NCBI GenBank assembly: GCA_001802375.1
Contig: MGXK01000119.1
Location: 10,802 to 49,742, forward strand
DNA: 38,941 nt
Direction: 5' to 3'
Source: Gammaproteobacteria bacterium RBG_16_51_14
GTDB taxonomy: Bacteria > Pseudomonadota > Gammaproteobacteria > Eutrophobiales > Eutrophobiaceae
In this document: positions 30,307 to 38,671 of the stretch, one piece after another
Position numbering within the stretch: position 1 is the first letter of the stretch
How the letters are laid out: every line of letters begins with the position of its first letter
Notes under the pieces: model-generated
The model's input: the letters and a program-made list of their open reading frames with translations, nothing else
Databases searched by the model: none
What the model was told of the DNA's origin: nothing
Position numbers and translations under genes: made by a program

Positions 30307-30350
30307 AAAGGCCGCGCTGTTTGGTACTCAGTCGCGGCCTTTCTTTTTTA
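30307..30350 (+). terminator. Rho-independent terminator after acpP
   Basis: AAAGGCCGCG (30307-30316) pairs perfectly with CGCGGCCTTT (30333-30342), with a 16-nt loop that has a small CTG/CAG stem. A T-rich tail (TTTCTTTTTT) follows. It lies between acpP and fabF, so part of the acpP transcript should end here and fabF be read at a lower level. Confidence 0.85.
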
Positions 30351-30366
30351 TCACAGGAAAACAGTT

Positions 30367-31608
30367 GTGGGTAAACGTCGAATTGTGGTCACTGGTCTGG
30401 GCATGGTGACGCCTGTAGGAAATAACGCCACAGAAACCTGGAAAAATATTCAGGCGGGCGTCAGCGGTATTGCCCCCCTGATGCATTTTGATACTTCGAA
30501 TTTTTCCGTCCGCATCGGGGGATCAATCCGGAATCTGGATATTACTGAATACATCCCGAACAAGGATATCAAGAAAATGGATCCATTCATCCATTACGGT
30601 ATGATAGCCGGGATTCAGGCTGTTGAAGATTCCGGTCTTGAGATAACAGAAACCAATGCAACCCGTATCGGTGTCGCTGTTGGTTCCGGGATTGGGGGTC
30701 TGCCTGGAATTGAAAGGGGCACCAAACAATTCCTCGAGGGCGGACCACGCAAGATTTCACCGTTCTATGTGCCGAGTAATATTATCAACATGATTTCAGG
30801 GCATCTATCAATCAAATATGGCATGAAAGGTCCGAATTTTGCGATTGCCACGGCATGTACGACAGGTACGCACAATATTGGTAATGCCGCACGACTCATT
30901 GAATATGGTGATGCCGATGTCATGATTGCGGGCGGGGCTGAGATGGCTACATCACCTACCGGACTGGCCGGTTTTGCCAGTGCCCGCACCCTGTCAACTC
31001 GAAATGAGGAACCAGAACGCGCCAGCCGCCCCTGGGACAAAGACCGGGATGGTTTTGTATTGAGTGACGGTGCAGGCGTCGTTGTTCTTGAAGAGTATGA
31101 GCATGCACGTCAGCGGGGGGCCAATTTATATGCTGAATTGATCGGCTTTGGAATGAGTGGCGATGCCTACCACATGACTGCCCCATCTGAAGATGGTCAA
31201 GGCGCAGCCAGCTGCATGACTAATGCATTAAAAAATGCGGGGGTCGCACCGGATCAGATTGATTATATCAATGCACATGGTACCTCAACCCCCGCAGGTG
31301 ACGTTGCAGAAACCAGGGCCGTGAAAAAGGTGTTTGGCAATTATGCCTGCAAACTTGCAGTAAGCTCTACCAAATCCATGGTCGGACACATGCTGGGAGC
31401 TGCCGGTGGGGTAGAAGCGATCTTTTCCGTTCTGGCTATTCGTGATCAGGTTGCGCCCCCAACAATTAATCTCGATAACCCGGACCCGGAGTGCGATCTG
31501 GATTACGTCCCCCATGAAGCAAGACAGATGAAAATCAGTATTTCCTTATCCAATTCATTTGGTTTTGGCGGCACAAACGGGACATTAATCTTCAAAAGAA
31601 TGACCTAA
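30367..31608 (+). CDS. fabF: 3-oxoacyl-ACP synthase II (KAS II)
   Basis: FabF elongates acyl-ACP and controls the C16 to C18 step. The 413-residue length equals E. coli. The catalytic set is complete: C164 in [12 protein letters not shown], the first histidine in [11 protein letters not shown] and the second in [12 protein letters not shown]. The motif around the cysteine is TACTTGTHN where E. coli has TACTSGVHN. The start is GTG 30367, with AGGA about 9 bp upstream. It follows the acpP terminator, so expression relies on readthrough or a weak local promoter that I could not define. Confidence 0.98.
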   Translation: MGKRRIVVTGLGMVTPVGNNATETWKNIQAGVSGIAPLMHFDTSNFSVRIGGSIRNLDITEYIPNKDIKKMDPFIHYGMIAGIQAVEDSGLEITETNATRIGVAVGSGIGGLPGIERGTKQFLEGGPRKISPFYVPSNIINMISGHLSIKYGMKGPNFAIATACTTGTHNIGNAARLIEYGDADVMIAGGAEMATSPTGLAGFASARTLSTRNEEPERASRPWDKDRDGFVLSDGAGVVVLEEYEHARQRGANLYAELIGFGMSGDAYHMTAPSEDGQGAASCMTNALKNAGVAPDQIDYINAHGTSTPAGDVAETRAVKKVFGNYACKLAVSSTKSMVGHMLGAAGGVEAIFSVLAIRDQVAPPTINLDNPDPECDLDYVPHEARQMKISISLSNSFGFGGTNGTLIFKRMT

Positions 31609-31651
31609 GTTGTCTTGTCTGCAGGCAATTTGAACACATTGACCTCACATC

Positions 31652-32485
31652 ATGGCACCCATATTCCTGATCAACGGTGATTCATGTGAACAGATTTCAG
31701 TTCAGGACCGCGGCCTGCATTATGGTGATGGTATTTTTGAGACCATTGCGGTGCATGACCACAAGCCCCTGAGTTGGTCAGGACATATCCGGCGGCTGCA
31801 ATCCGGTTGTGAACGACTGGGAATCGAATGTCCCGATAAGGACGTAATTGAATCCGAGGTCAGGCAATTATCCTCCGCAAGTTCTCCGTCTGTAATCAAG
31901 ATTATTGTCACACGTGGGCAGGGCGGGCGTGGTTACCGGGTTCCTGAGCGGGACAATACGACACGTATTGTTGCTTCCTATCCCTGGCCTGAATTCCCAT
32001 CCGGGAATCGTAATCCCGGTATTATCTCCCGCATTTGCCGAACCCGCATTGGGCGTAATCAACAACTTGCCGGTATCAAGCATTTAAACAGACTGGAACA
32101 GGTACTGGCACGCAAGGAATGGTCGGATCCGGGTATCGCAGAAGGTATCATGCTGGATGATACGGGACATGTTATCGAAGGCACCATGAGTAATCTCTTT
32201 CTTTTCCGGCAAGGTCAGTTACTGACCCCGGACCTTTCTGAATGTGGAATCGCCGGTGTTACCAGGGCGAATATACTGGAACTGGCACCTGCGCTGGATA
32301 TGCCTGTTGTTATCAAGCAACTGGCACTGGATGAGATGTTCTTGGCAGAAGAAATATTCCTGTGCAACAGCGTGATTGGTATCTGGTCAGTGCGACAGAT
32401 TGATAAATATCGTTTTGACTCGGGACCCGGAACAGGAAAGATCAGGAATGCCTTGCTCTCGGCAGGTTTGATTGCCCCGGCATGA
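31652..32485 (+). CDS. pabC: 4-amino-4-deoxychorismate lyase
   Basis: PabC is a PLP enzyme that splits 4-amino-4-deoxychorismate into p-aminobenzoate and pyruvate for folate synthesis. It belongs to fold-type IV (class IV aminotransferases). The 277-residue sequence has the PLP lysine K143 in AGIKHLNRLEQVLAR, the GLHYGDGIFETIAV N-terminal motif and the phosphate-binding GTMSNLF and CGIAGVTR segments. Position between fabF and mltG is the same as in E. coli and rules out a branched-chain aminotransferase. Its stop overlaps the mltG start by 4 bp. Confidence 0.94.
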   Translation: MAPIFLINGDSCEQISVQDRGLHYGDGIFETIAVHDHKPLSWSGHIRRLQSGCERLGIECPDKDVIESEVRQLSSASSPSVIKIIVTRGQGGRGYRVPERDNTTRIVASYPWPEFPSGNRNPGIISRICRTRIGRNQQLAGIKHLNRLEQVLARKEWSDPGIAEGIMLDDTGHVIEGTMSNLFLFRQGQLLTPDLSECGIAGVTRANILELAPALDMPVVIKQLALDEMFLAEEIFLCNSVIGIWSVRQIDKYRFDSGPGTGKIRNALLSAGLIAPA

Positions 32486-33486
32486 AGCATGGTATCTTCC
32501 GGTGTGCTGCTTTGCTGACCCTGTTGGTGGGGGCCACAATGTGGTGGTTATGGCAGGACATGCAGCGCTTATTGCAGCAACCCGTCCACTTGACAGATAC
32601 CTATATCTATACCATCGAAACGGGAATGACACTCCGTACTGTCAGCGAGGATCTGGCGGCCAACGGGTTGCTGGACAAGCCTCTTTACCTGATTGTGGCG
32701 GGGCGCAGACAAGGTGTTGCCAACAAATTGAAGGCTGGTGAATATGAAATACAGCCCGGGACGACAGCTTTGCAGTTACTTGATCAGTTTGTTGCCGGCA
32801 AGGTAGTGCAATACACCCTGACCTTGCTGGAAGGATGGTCATTTACCCAGGTCATGGAGGCTGTTACAAACTGCAACCAACTCGTTCATACGCTTACCGC
32901 ATCTGACTCAGGTCAGGTCATGGCAGCGCTTGGCTACCCGGACCTCGCAGCCGAAGGCCAGTTTTCCCCGGATACGTATCATTTTCCAGCCGGCACTACC
33001 GATGTGGAGTTCCTGCGCCGTTCCAACCGGTTGTTAATACGTATTCTGGAGGCAGAGTGGCAACAGCGAGCCAGTGATTTGCCGTATCAGATACCCTATG
33101 ATGCCCTTATCATGGCATCCATCATTGAAAAGGAAACAGCCAGGGTGGATGAGCGCGGGGAAATTGCAGGTGTACTTGTGCGTCGTCTGCAGCAAGGGAT
33201 AAAACTGCAGACGGATCCTACCGTCATCTATGCCATGGGTAAATCCTATAATGGTAATATCATGAATAAGGATCTGGAGATAGACTCGCCATTCAATACC
33301 TACCGGTATAAAGACCTCCCGCCTACGCCGATTGCCCTGGCCGGGAGGGAATCCATCTATGCGGCTCTTCACCCGGAAGGCGGATCGGCATTGTATTTCG
33401 TATCCATGGGAGATGGCAGTCATTATTTTTCCAGTACACTGGAAGAGCATAACCGGGCTGTTGCTAAATATCAGTTGGGAAAGTAA
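32482..33486 (+). CDS. mltG: Endolytic murein transglycosylase MltG
   Basis: MltG (YceG) is an inner-membrane lytic transglycosylase that cuts nascent peptidoglycan and probably ends glycan strand growth. The 334-residue protein has one N-terminal membrane segment (about residues 8-24), a LysM-like region (about 35-100) and the YceG catalytic domain. The catalytic glutamate lies in MASIIEKETARVDER, followed by GIKLQTDPTVIY. The SPFNTYRYKDLPPTPI and LHPEGGSALYFV segments are family hallmarks. It starts inside the pabC stop (ATGA) and is followed by a repeat-bearing spacer before tmk. Confidence 0.96.
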   Translation: MKHGIFRCAALLTLLVGATMWWLWQDMQRLLQQPVHLTDTYIYTIETGMTLRTVSEDLAANGLLDKPLYLIVAGRRQGVANKLKAGEYEIQPGTTALQLLDQFVAGKVVQYTLTLLEGWSFTQVMEAVTNCNQLVHTLTASDSGQVMAALGYPDLAAEGQFSPDTYHFPAGTTDVEFLRRSNRLLIRILEAEWQQRASDLPYQIPYDALIMASIIEKETARVDERGEIAGVLVRRLQQGIKLQTDPTVIYAMGKSYNGNIMNKDLEIDSPFNTYRYKDLPPTPIALAGRESIYAALHPEGGSALYFVSMGDGSHYFSSTLEEHNRAVAKYQLGK

Positions 33487-33567
33487 CCGGTAATCAGTAA
33501 TTCGTTATTTGTGCCTTACACCAATGACCAATGACCAGTAACTTAATGTCCAATTACCAATCACTAC
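33487..33567. repeat. Degenerate 7-bp repeat tract before tmk
   Basis: Plus-strand units in strict 7-bp phase: ACCAATG 33520-33526, ACCAATG 33527-33533, ACCAGTA 33534-33540, an 8-bp unit ACTTAATG 33541-33548, TCCAATT 33549-33555 and ACCAATC 33556-33562, ending 5 bp before the tmk ATG. The left part (33485-33508), read on the minus strand, gives ATTACTG and ATTACCG, circular variants of the same unit in the opposite direction. No Shine-Dalgarno is visible before tmk. Confidence 0.6.
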
Positions 33568-34194
33568 ATGAACAAAGGCATATTTATTACACTTGAAGGG
33601 ATCGAAGGGGTTGGTAAAACCACACATGCCCGTTTCGCAGCTGACCTGCTGGAACAACAGGGCAGAAAGATTATCCTCACCCGTGAACCAGGGGGAACCG
33701 TAGCGGGTGAGGCCATCAGAAAAATCCTGTTGCATAGTCAGCGACATGATTTGTCTGCCGAGGCGGAATTGTTACTCATGTTTGCTGCCAGGGCGCAGCA
33801 TTTGCAGGAGGTTATCCTGCCCGCACTGGCAGAAGGAAATATCGTTATATGCGACCGGTTTACTGATGCAAGCTTTGCCTATCAGGGAGGTGGACGCGGG
33901 ATAGTATTTGAGCAAATCCGTATACTGGAACAATGGGTTCAGAACGATTTACGCCCTGATGTCACACTCTTGCTGGATGTTGACGTGAAAACCGGTCTTG
34001 ATCGTGCCGGGACACGCAGTGAGGCAGACAGGTTTGAGTCAGAAACGCTGCATTTCTTTGAACGGGCCAGAACAACCTATCTGGCCAGGGCAGAGGCCGA
34101 ACCGTTAAGAATTTGTGTTATTGATGCATCCGGGACGGTAGAAGAAGTACAGAGACAGATCAGCAGGGTGCTGCAGGAGAAGGGGCTGTGTTGA
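33568..34194 (+). CDS. tmk: Thymidylate kinase
   Basis: Tmk phosphorylates dTMP to dTDP, an essential step in dTTP supply. The 208-residue protein has the P-loop EGIEGVGKTTH (about residues 10-20), the DRFTDASFAYQGGGRG substrate motif and the lid. The ATG at 33568 gives the standard MNKGIFITLEGIEG, but there is no Shine-Dalgarno because the 7-bp repeat tract lies directly before it. Translation may depend on coupling or on repeat-formed structure. The 3' end overlaps holB by 7 bp. Confidence 0.97.
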   Translation: MNKGIFITLEGIEGVGKTTHARFAADLLEQQGRKIILTREPGGTVAGEAIRKILLHSQRHDLSAEAELLLMFAARAQHLQEVILPALAEGNIVICDRFTDASFAYQGGGRGIVFEQIRILEQWVQNDLRPDVTLLLDVDVKTGLDRAGTRSEADRFESETLHFFERARTTYLARAEAEPLRICVIDASGTVEEVQRQISRVLQEKGLC

Positions 34195-35189
34195 CAGTTT
34201 ATCCATGGCAGATGAACCAGTGGCAACATCTGCAGCATGTAATAAAACATGATCGTTTACCGCATGCACTGCTTCTGACCGGAGCGGACGGGATTGGTCT
34301 GAACGATTTCGCTATCCATGTCGTTGCAGACTTGCTGTGTGAATCCCGTGGTGACAAGGAATCTCCGTGCGGCGCATGCAAGGGATGCCATTTGAGGCAG
34401 GCGGGAAATCATCCCGATCTGTTCCTGATAGGACTAGAGGAAAAAAGTAAGCAGATAAGTGTCGAGCAGGTGCGTGATCTGATTGAATTTATGACATTAA
34501 AAAGTCATGCAGGTGGATACAAGATCGCGGTTATCAATCCTGCCGAGGCCATGAACCGTAGCGCAGCGAATACATTACTCAAGACTTTGGAGGAACCCCC
34601 TCCCCAGTCACTCCTGTTGCTGCTCAGTCACCGTCCGGCTTTATTACCAGTAACAATCCGCAGTCGATGTCAGTGTCTGGTATTTAATGGCAGTAAGAGT
34701 ACAGAAACCATCAGGTGGTTGGCAGAACAACTTGGCGAAACAGTGGTTGATCCTGTTTTATTGCTGTCACTGACGGGTGGTGTGCCTTTGCAGGCCAAGG
34801 CATTAATTGAAGACGGGGGCCTGGAATGTCGAAAGATGGTTCTGGCTGATCTTCAGACATTGCAACGTAAACAGGCTGATCCCGTAAAGGTGGCCGAAAG
34901 ATGGAAGGAGCATGGTACAGCGGAAACATTGCACTGGCTGACTGAATTAATCATCGACATGGTCCGACTGAAATTGACTGGAGAAACATCCAGATTGACA
35001 AACCAGGACGTGACTGACCACTTGCAACGCCTGATAAAAACATTAGACTTGAAACAGCTTGTAGATAGCCATGATCTGGCACAAAATAACTGGCACCAGG
35101 TTTCAGGACCCTTCAATCTCAATTCGCTTGGATTGCTGGAGGAAATGGCGACGCACTGGCTTAATCTGGGGATAGCAAACGGAGAATAA
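34188..35189 (+). CDS. holB: DNA polymerase III subunit delta-prime
   Basis: Delta-prime is a structural subunit of the clamp loader that places the beta clamp on DNA. The 333-residue length equals E. coli (334). The start GTG 34188 (or TTG 34191) gives a family-like YPWQMNQW. The degenerate P-loop TGADGIGLNDF lacks the lysine, as expected for delta-prime. The zinc module is CGACKGCHLRQAGNHPD with its upstream cysteine, and the SRC motif is in TIRSRCQCLVF. The LLKTLEEPP segment is intact. It overlaps tmk by 7 bp, and pilZ starts 5 bp after it. Confidence 0.95.
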   Translation: MLTVYPWQMNQWQHLQHVIKHDRLPHALLLTGADGIGLNDFAIHVVADLLCESRGDKESPCGACKGCHLRQAGNHPDLFLIGLEEKSKQISVEQVRDLIEFMTLKSHAGGYKIAVINPAEAMNRSAANTLLKTLEEPPPQSLLLLLSHRPALLPVTIRSRCQCLVFNGSKSTETIRWLAEQLGETVVDPVLLLSLTGGVPLQAKALIEDGGLECRKMVLADLQTLQRKQADPVKVAERWKEHGTAETLHWLTELIIDMVRLKLTGETSRLTNQDVTDHLQRLIKTLDLKQLVDSHDLAQNNWHQVSGPFNLNSLGLLEEMATHWLNLGIANGE

Positions 35190-35194
35190 ATAAC

Positions 35195-35548
35195 ATGGCA
35201 GCTGGCCGTGACCCGAGACAGGGCATATTATCGCTGACGATCCGCGACAAGAGCGCGCTCTATGCCTCATATATGCCGTTCATTAAAAATGGTGGCCTGT
35301 TCATACCGACGGCCAAGCCATACAAACTTGGTGATGAAGTCTTCATGCTGCTGACCCTGACGGACAGCAAGGACAAGATTCCTGTTGCCGGTCGCGTCGT
35401 CTGGATTACGCCCGTAGGGGCACAGGGGAACAAAATAGCTGGGATCGGTGTTCAGTTCAGTGAACTCGATAAGGGTGCAACCAGGAACAAGATTGAAAAA
35501 CAACTCGCCGGGGCCCTGTCATCTGACCGCCATACACATACGATGTAG
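35195..35548 (+). CDS. pilZ: PilZ-domain protein, type IV pilus assembly type
   Basis: This 117-residue protein matches the PilZ encoded between holB and tatD in Pseudomonas, which is needed for type IV pilus biogenesis. The usual cyclic-di-GMP binding motifs (RxxxR and D/NxSxxG) are not visible; the corresponding segment reads FIKNGGLFIPT. This agrees with the Pseudomonas PilZ, which does not itself bind the nucleotide. GRVVWITPVG and AGIGVQF are the conserved core strands. No pilus genes lie in the window. The gene follows holB by 5 bp, and tatD follows after 51 bp. Confidence 0.88.
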   Translation: MAAGRDPRQGILSLTIRDKSALYASYMPFIKNGGLFIPTAKPYKLGDEVFMLLTLTDSKDKIPVAGRVVWITPVGAQGNKIAGIGVQFSELDKGATRNKIEKQLAGALSSDRHTHTM

Positions 35549-35599
35549 TCGCCGTTAACCCTGGCATTTATAAAAAAATCCTTTCTGTTACAGTGAAGT

Positions 35600-36382
35600 A
35601 TGACACTACTGGTTGATTCGCACTGTCATATCCAGCTGCTTGAGTCTGCAACACCGGTTACATCAATACTTAAGGAGGCCAGAAAACTGGGTGTAGGACA
35701 TATGCTGTGTGTTTCAACCGATCTGGAAAGTTATCCGGGAATCCTGGCACTGGCACAGGAACATACTTCAATTTTCGCCTCGGTCGGTGTCCATCCAAAT
35801 ACAAAAACAGAACATGAACCCAGCAAGGAACAACTGGTGAAACTGGCACTAGACTGGCATGTTGTCGGCATCGGGGAAACGGGACTGGATTACTTTCGAA
35901 GCCAGGGTGATCGGGAGTGGCAGCGTGAACGTTTCCGCACCCATATCAGGGCAGCAAAAGAAGTGGGTAAACCGCTGATTATCCACTCACGGGAGGCCAA
36001 GGATGACGTCATAAGGATCCTGACAGAAGAGGGTGCGGATACTGTGGGTGGTGTCATGCACTGCTTTGTCGATGACTGGAAAACTGCCAGACAGGCAATG
36101 GAAATGAATTTTTATATTTCCTTTTCCGGCATCATAACATTCAAGAATGCGGGTGATTTGAAGTCGGTCGCACAAAAGGTACCACTCGACCGTATTCTGG
36201 TAGAAACGGATTCACCATATCTGGCACCAGTCCCTTATCGGGGCAAGCAGAATCAACCAGCCTATGTGTATTACGTTGCCCGTCATATGGCTGAATTACG
36301 CGGTGTTGAAGAAGACAAATTCACGTCGGCAACCACACACAATTTTTTTCAATTATTCAATAGTGCATTATCTATAAACTAG
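35600..36382 (+). CDS. tatD: TatD-family metal-dependent DNase
   Basis: TatD-type proteins (E. coli YcfH at this locus) are TIM-barrel hydrolases with 3'-5' DNase activity. The 260-residue product has the metal ligands in VDSHCHIQL (about residues 6-14), the glutamate in GIGETGLDYF, histidines in IHSREAKDD and VMHCFVDDW, and the aspartate in VETDSPYLAP. All are intact. Position after holB and pilZ corresponds to ycfH in E. coli. It ends the plus-strand housekeeping operon; the next gene is convergent and 7 bp away. Confidence 0.96.
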   Translation: MTLLVDSHCHIQLLESATPVTSILKEARKLGVGHMLCVSTDLESYPGILALAQEHTSIFASVGVHPNTKTEHEPSKEQLVKLALDWHVVGIGETGLDYFRSQGDREWQRERFRTHIRAAKEVGKPLIIHSREAKDDVIRILTEEGADTVGGVMHCFVDDWKTARQAMEMNFYISFSGIITFKNAGDLKSVAQKVPLDRILVETDSPYLAPVPYRGKQNQPAYVYYVARHMAELRGVEEDKFTSATTHNFFQLFNSALSIN

Positions 36383-36389
36383 TTAATAT

Positions 36390-37532
36390 TCAAATAAATG
36401 AACTAACTATCTCAAGTGCATTGTCCATTTTTTCCTTGCTGGTATAGAAATGTGGGGAAAACCGGATACCAGCCCTGCGGCAGGCACAAATAATATTATT
36501 ATTTAATAGGTAAGCATGTAGTTCATGGATATCCTGGCCCACAATTTTAAAAGTCACAATGCCAGCCCGTCGTTCTTCATCCTCTGGAGTTACAATCTCT
36601 ATTCCATTAATATTATTTAATTTATCAATAAGATAGGTTGTATTATTAAGTATATTCCTATATATAGATTCCATTCCTAACTCTTCAAATAAGGAGAGGC
36701 TGGCCGATAATGCATGTATCCCTAACATGTTAGGACTGCCGCACTCAAACCGATGTGCATCGGCAGCTGGCTGCCAATCCTTGGTATCATAATCACCCGC
36801 ATTCTGCACCATATGCCAACCATATTGCCGCAACTCGAGCTGAGCGCGGGTCTGAGATTTACAGTAGAAAAGGGCAATCCCCTCCGGTCCCAGCATCCAT
36901 TTATGACCATCCGCCATGACAAAATCCGCCTGGATTGCCTGAACATCCAGTGGATGTGCCCCCACACTCTGGATAGCATCGATGCAAAACAGGATATTGT
37001 TGTTGGCGCAAAAATCTCCCAATTGTTGCAGGTTAAGTCGGATTCCTGAACCGTACTGGACCGAACTGACGGTCAGGACCCTTGTTTTCTCGTCACAGGC
37101 ATTGATCAGATCCAGTTCCGGATCATTGCTATGCAAGATGTTGATTTCCCTGAACTCAACTCCGGATTTTCGTTGTGCCTGCCAGGGAATGCGATTAGAC
37201 GGGAATTCTTCATCTGTACTGACGACATTCTCACCCCGTCGCCAGTTCAACCCGCCCGCAACAACAGATAAAGCCTCCGAGGTGTTTTTAAGCAAGGCAA
37301 TATCATCTGTTGACGGAGAATTGATCAGGCGTTGTAACTGGTTGCGTAACGCTGATTCGCGTTCGATCCATGTTTTATAGCGTATTGCACCTTTATGTAT
37401 GTTTTCTTCGGCAAACTGTCTGACTGCATCCGATGTCCGTTTTGGCCAAGGGGCAACGCCAGCATGGTTTAAATATACAATGTTGTCATCAAGCGGAAAT
37501 TCTCTTCTTATGAATGTGTTATCAATCGCCAT
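36390..37532 (-). CDS. Class V aminotransferase / cysteine desulfurase-like PLP enzyme
   Basis: A 380-residue fold-type I PLP enzyme. The Schiff-base lysine is in DGHKWMLGPEG, preceded by the cofactor aspartate in FCIDAIQSVGAHPLD. The N-terminal YLNHAGVAPWPKR and the ENVVSTDEEFPSNRIPW segment are typical of the SufS/CsdA-like and isopenicillin-N-epimerase-like branch. No clear cysteine desulfurase loop (RxGxxC with a catalytic cysteine) is seen; the C-terminal region has ICACRRAGIRFSPHFYTS, where the C could serve but the spacing differs. The substrate is unknown. The gene is more AT-rich than the operon to its left, which suggests accessory status. Confidence 0.85.
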   Translation of the reverse strand: MAIDNTFIRREFPLDDNIVYLNHAGVAPWPKRTSDAVRQFAEENIHKGAIRYKTWIERESALRNQLQRLINSPSTDDIALLKNTSEALSVVAGGLNWRRGENVVSTDEEFPSNRIPWQAQRKSGVEFREINILHSNDPELDLINACDEKTRVLTVSSVQYGSGIRLNLQQLGDFCANNNILFCIDAIQSVGAHPLDVQAIQADFVMADGHKWMLGPEGIALFYCKSQTRAQLELRQYGWHMVQNAGDYDTKDWQPAADAHRFECGSPNMLGIHALSASLSLFEELGMESIYRNILNNTTYLIDKLNNINGIEIVTPEDEERRAGIVTFKIVGQDIHELHAYLLNNNIICACRRAGIRFSPHFYTSKEKMDNALEIVSSFI

Positions 37533-38036
37533 ATTCTCTAGTTTGCCCTGTAATAGTTGGTATCAAGAGGCGTAATGTACCAATACCAGGTCGGGTTAAA
37601 CCAATTGATTGCTTGTTGTAGAAACAAGAAATACTACGACGATTTGAACACATCACACTGTAGCAGGGTATGCAGGGCAGGAGAGTTTGTATTGACATCA
37701 TTTTTTATCGCGGTACAAACCTTTGTTTATCTGTCCGAGTTAGCGGGTTCCGGGTTTGTATATACCAGATGAAATAACACCACGTTAAATATTTCCCGGG
37801 GGATAATCATGGATCCATGATAAAGGAATAAGACAAGCACTAATGGGTGGTGTTTTGCTAACCTATTGTATCTATTATTGAAATAGAACCTTACTAATGA
37901 AGAATACATAGCCTGATAAACTATATAATAATATGTAAAATTATGAAAACTTATCCATGTGTATGTAAGAAATACACTTATAATCAATTATATAGAGTAT
38001 ATTTATGATGTTTTTTTATATATAATCAACGTCAAT
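37533..38036. other. AT-rich spacer between the aminotransferase and the globin gene
   Basis: This 504-bp spacer has no convincing gene. A 71-codon ORF at 37557-37772 starts at TTG, has no ribosome binding site and reads like random sequence. The region holds a 16-bp perfect palindrome at 37806-37821 and a 6-bp hairpin TCTATT-ATTGA-AATAGA near 37868-37884. The last 150 bp are very AT-rich and should carry the globin promoter, but no box pair stands out. Confidence 0.5.
37806..37821. promoter_or_regulatory. Perfect 16-bp palindrome
   Basis: ATCATGGATCCATGAT reads the same on both strands without a spacer. It lies about 215 bp before the globin ATG and 275 bp before the divergent aminotransferase start. 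It could be a site for a dimeric regulator. No regulator gene is adjacent. Confidence 0.3.
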
Positions 38037-38474
38037 ATGAAACCATATCGCAAACTTTTCAATAACAGTTTTCAAAGGGCAATCATCCCCGACTCAAACA
38101 GCTTCTATAAACGCTTCTATGAAATATTTGTTGGCTCTGATCCGCGTATCGCAGAACTATTTGAAAAAACCTTCATGAATCTTCAAAGAGAAATGCTTAA
38201 GCAGTCAATGACCTACATGATGTCTTTTTCAGCCACACTTGAACCCAGTGATGAGATGAAAGAACTTGCAGAGATGCATGGCAGAGGAAAGTTGAATATC
38301 CCTGCAAATTTATATGAAATCTGGCTTGAAAGCATGATAAAGACGGTTGAAGAATTTGACCCAAAGTTTGATGAAAATATAGAGATTGCCTGGAGAGTAA
38401 TGATGGCTCCTGGCGTAGCTTATATGCAGTCTTTTTGTGATAAAAATAAAAACGCCGCTGATGAAACTACTTAA
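38037..38474 (+). CDS. Small single-domain globin-like protein
   Basis: The 145-residue product, from the ATG at 38037, has globin features: an N-terminal helix with SFYKRFYEIFVGSDPRIAELF, a long E-helix region (REMLKQSMTYMMSF) and an F-helix with a probable proximal histidine H81 in AEMHGRGKLNIP. The C-terminal helix WRVMMAPGVAYMQSF fits the G/H helices. It resembles bacterial single-domain and sensor-type globins, with no attached output domain. Role (oxygen or NO binding) is unproven. A longer ORF from 37959 adds a poorly supported N-terminus encoded by very AT-rich DNA. It is the only plus-strand gene in the accessory tail. Confidence 0.75.
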   Translation: MKPYRKLFNNSFQRAIIPDSNSFYKRFYEIFVGSDPRIAELFEKTFMNLQREMLKQSMTYMMSFSATLEPSDEMKELAEMHGRGKLNIPANLYEIWLESMIKTVEEFDPKFDENIEIAWRVMMAPGVAYMQSFCDKNKNAADETT

Positions 38475-38522
38475 TACATAAAATAGTATTTATAAGCTGT
38501 TGATTTTAATTCTATTATCCAT

Positions 38523-38588
38523 AAAAAATGCCCCGCCAAGGGGATAGATGTGAAATAATATTTCAATAGTAAACATCTAGGCGGGGCC
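38523..38588 (-). terminator. Nested inverted repeat, probable minus-strand terminator
   Basis: GCCCCGCC (38530-38537) pairs with GGCGGGGC (38580-38587). Inside, TAGATGT (38545-38551) pairs with ACATCTA (38573-38579), and GAAAT-AAT-ATTTC (38552-38564) forms a small hairpin. A 7-nt bulge AAGGGGA sits only on the left side, and its GGGG could instead pair with the CCCC of the outer stem. Left of the outer stem is an A6 run, so a minus-strand transcript would end in a GC stem followed by T6. No T-run follows on the plus strand. Confidence 0.5.
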
Positions 38589-38671
38589 AAGCATTAATTT
38601 CATACTTTCCTGAAGAATATCCTAATGTACTTTTTATACTTAGACAAGTTCTAAATAGAATATTTTAATCA

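Noticed and set aside
37557-37772. 71-codon ORF in the AT-rich spacer
   Set aside because: TTG start without a ribosome binding site and no protein-like pattern.
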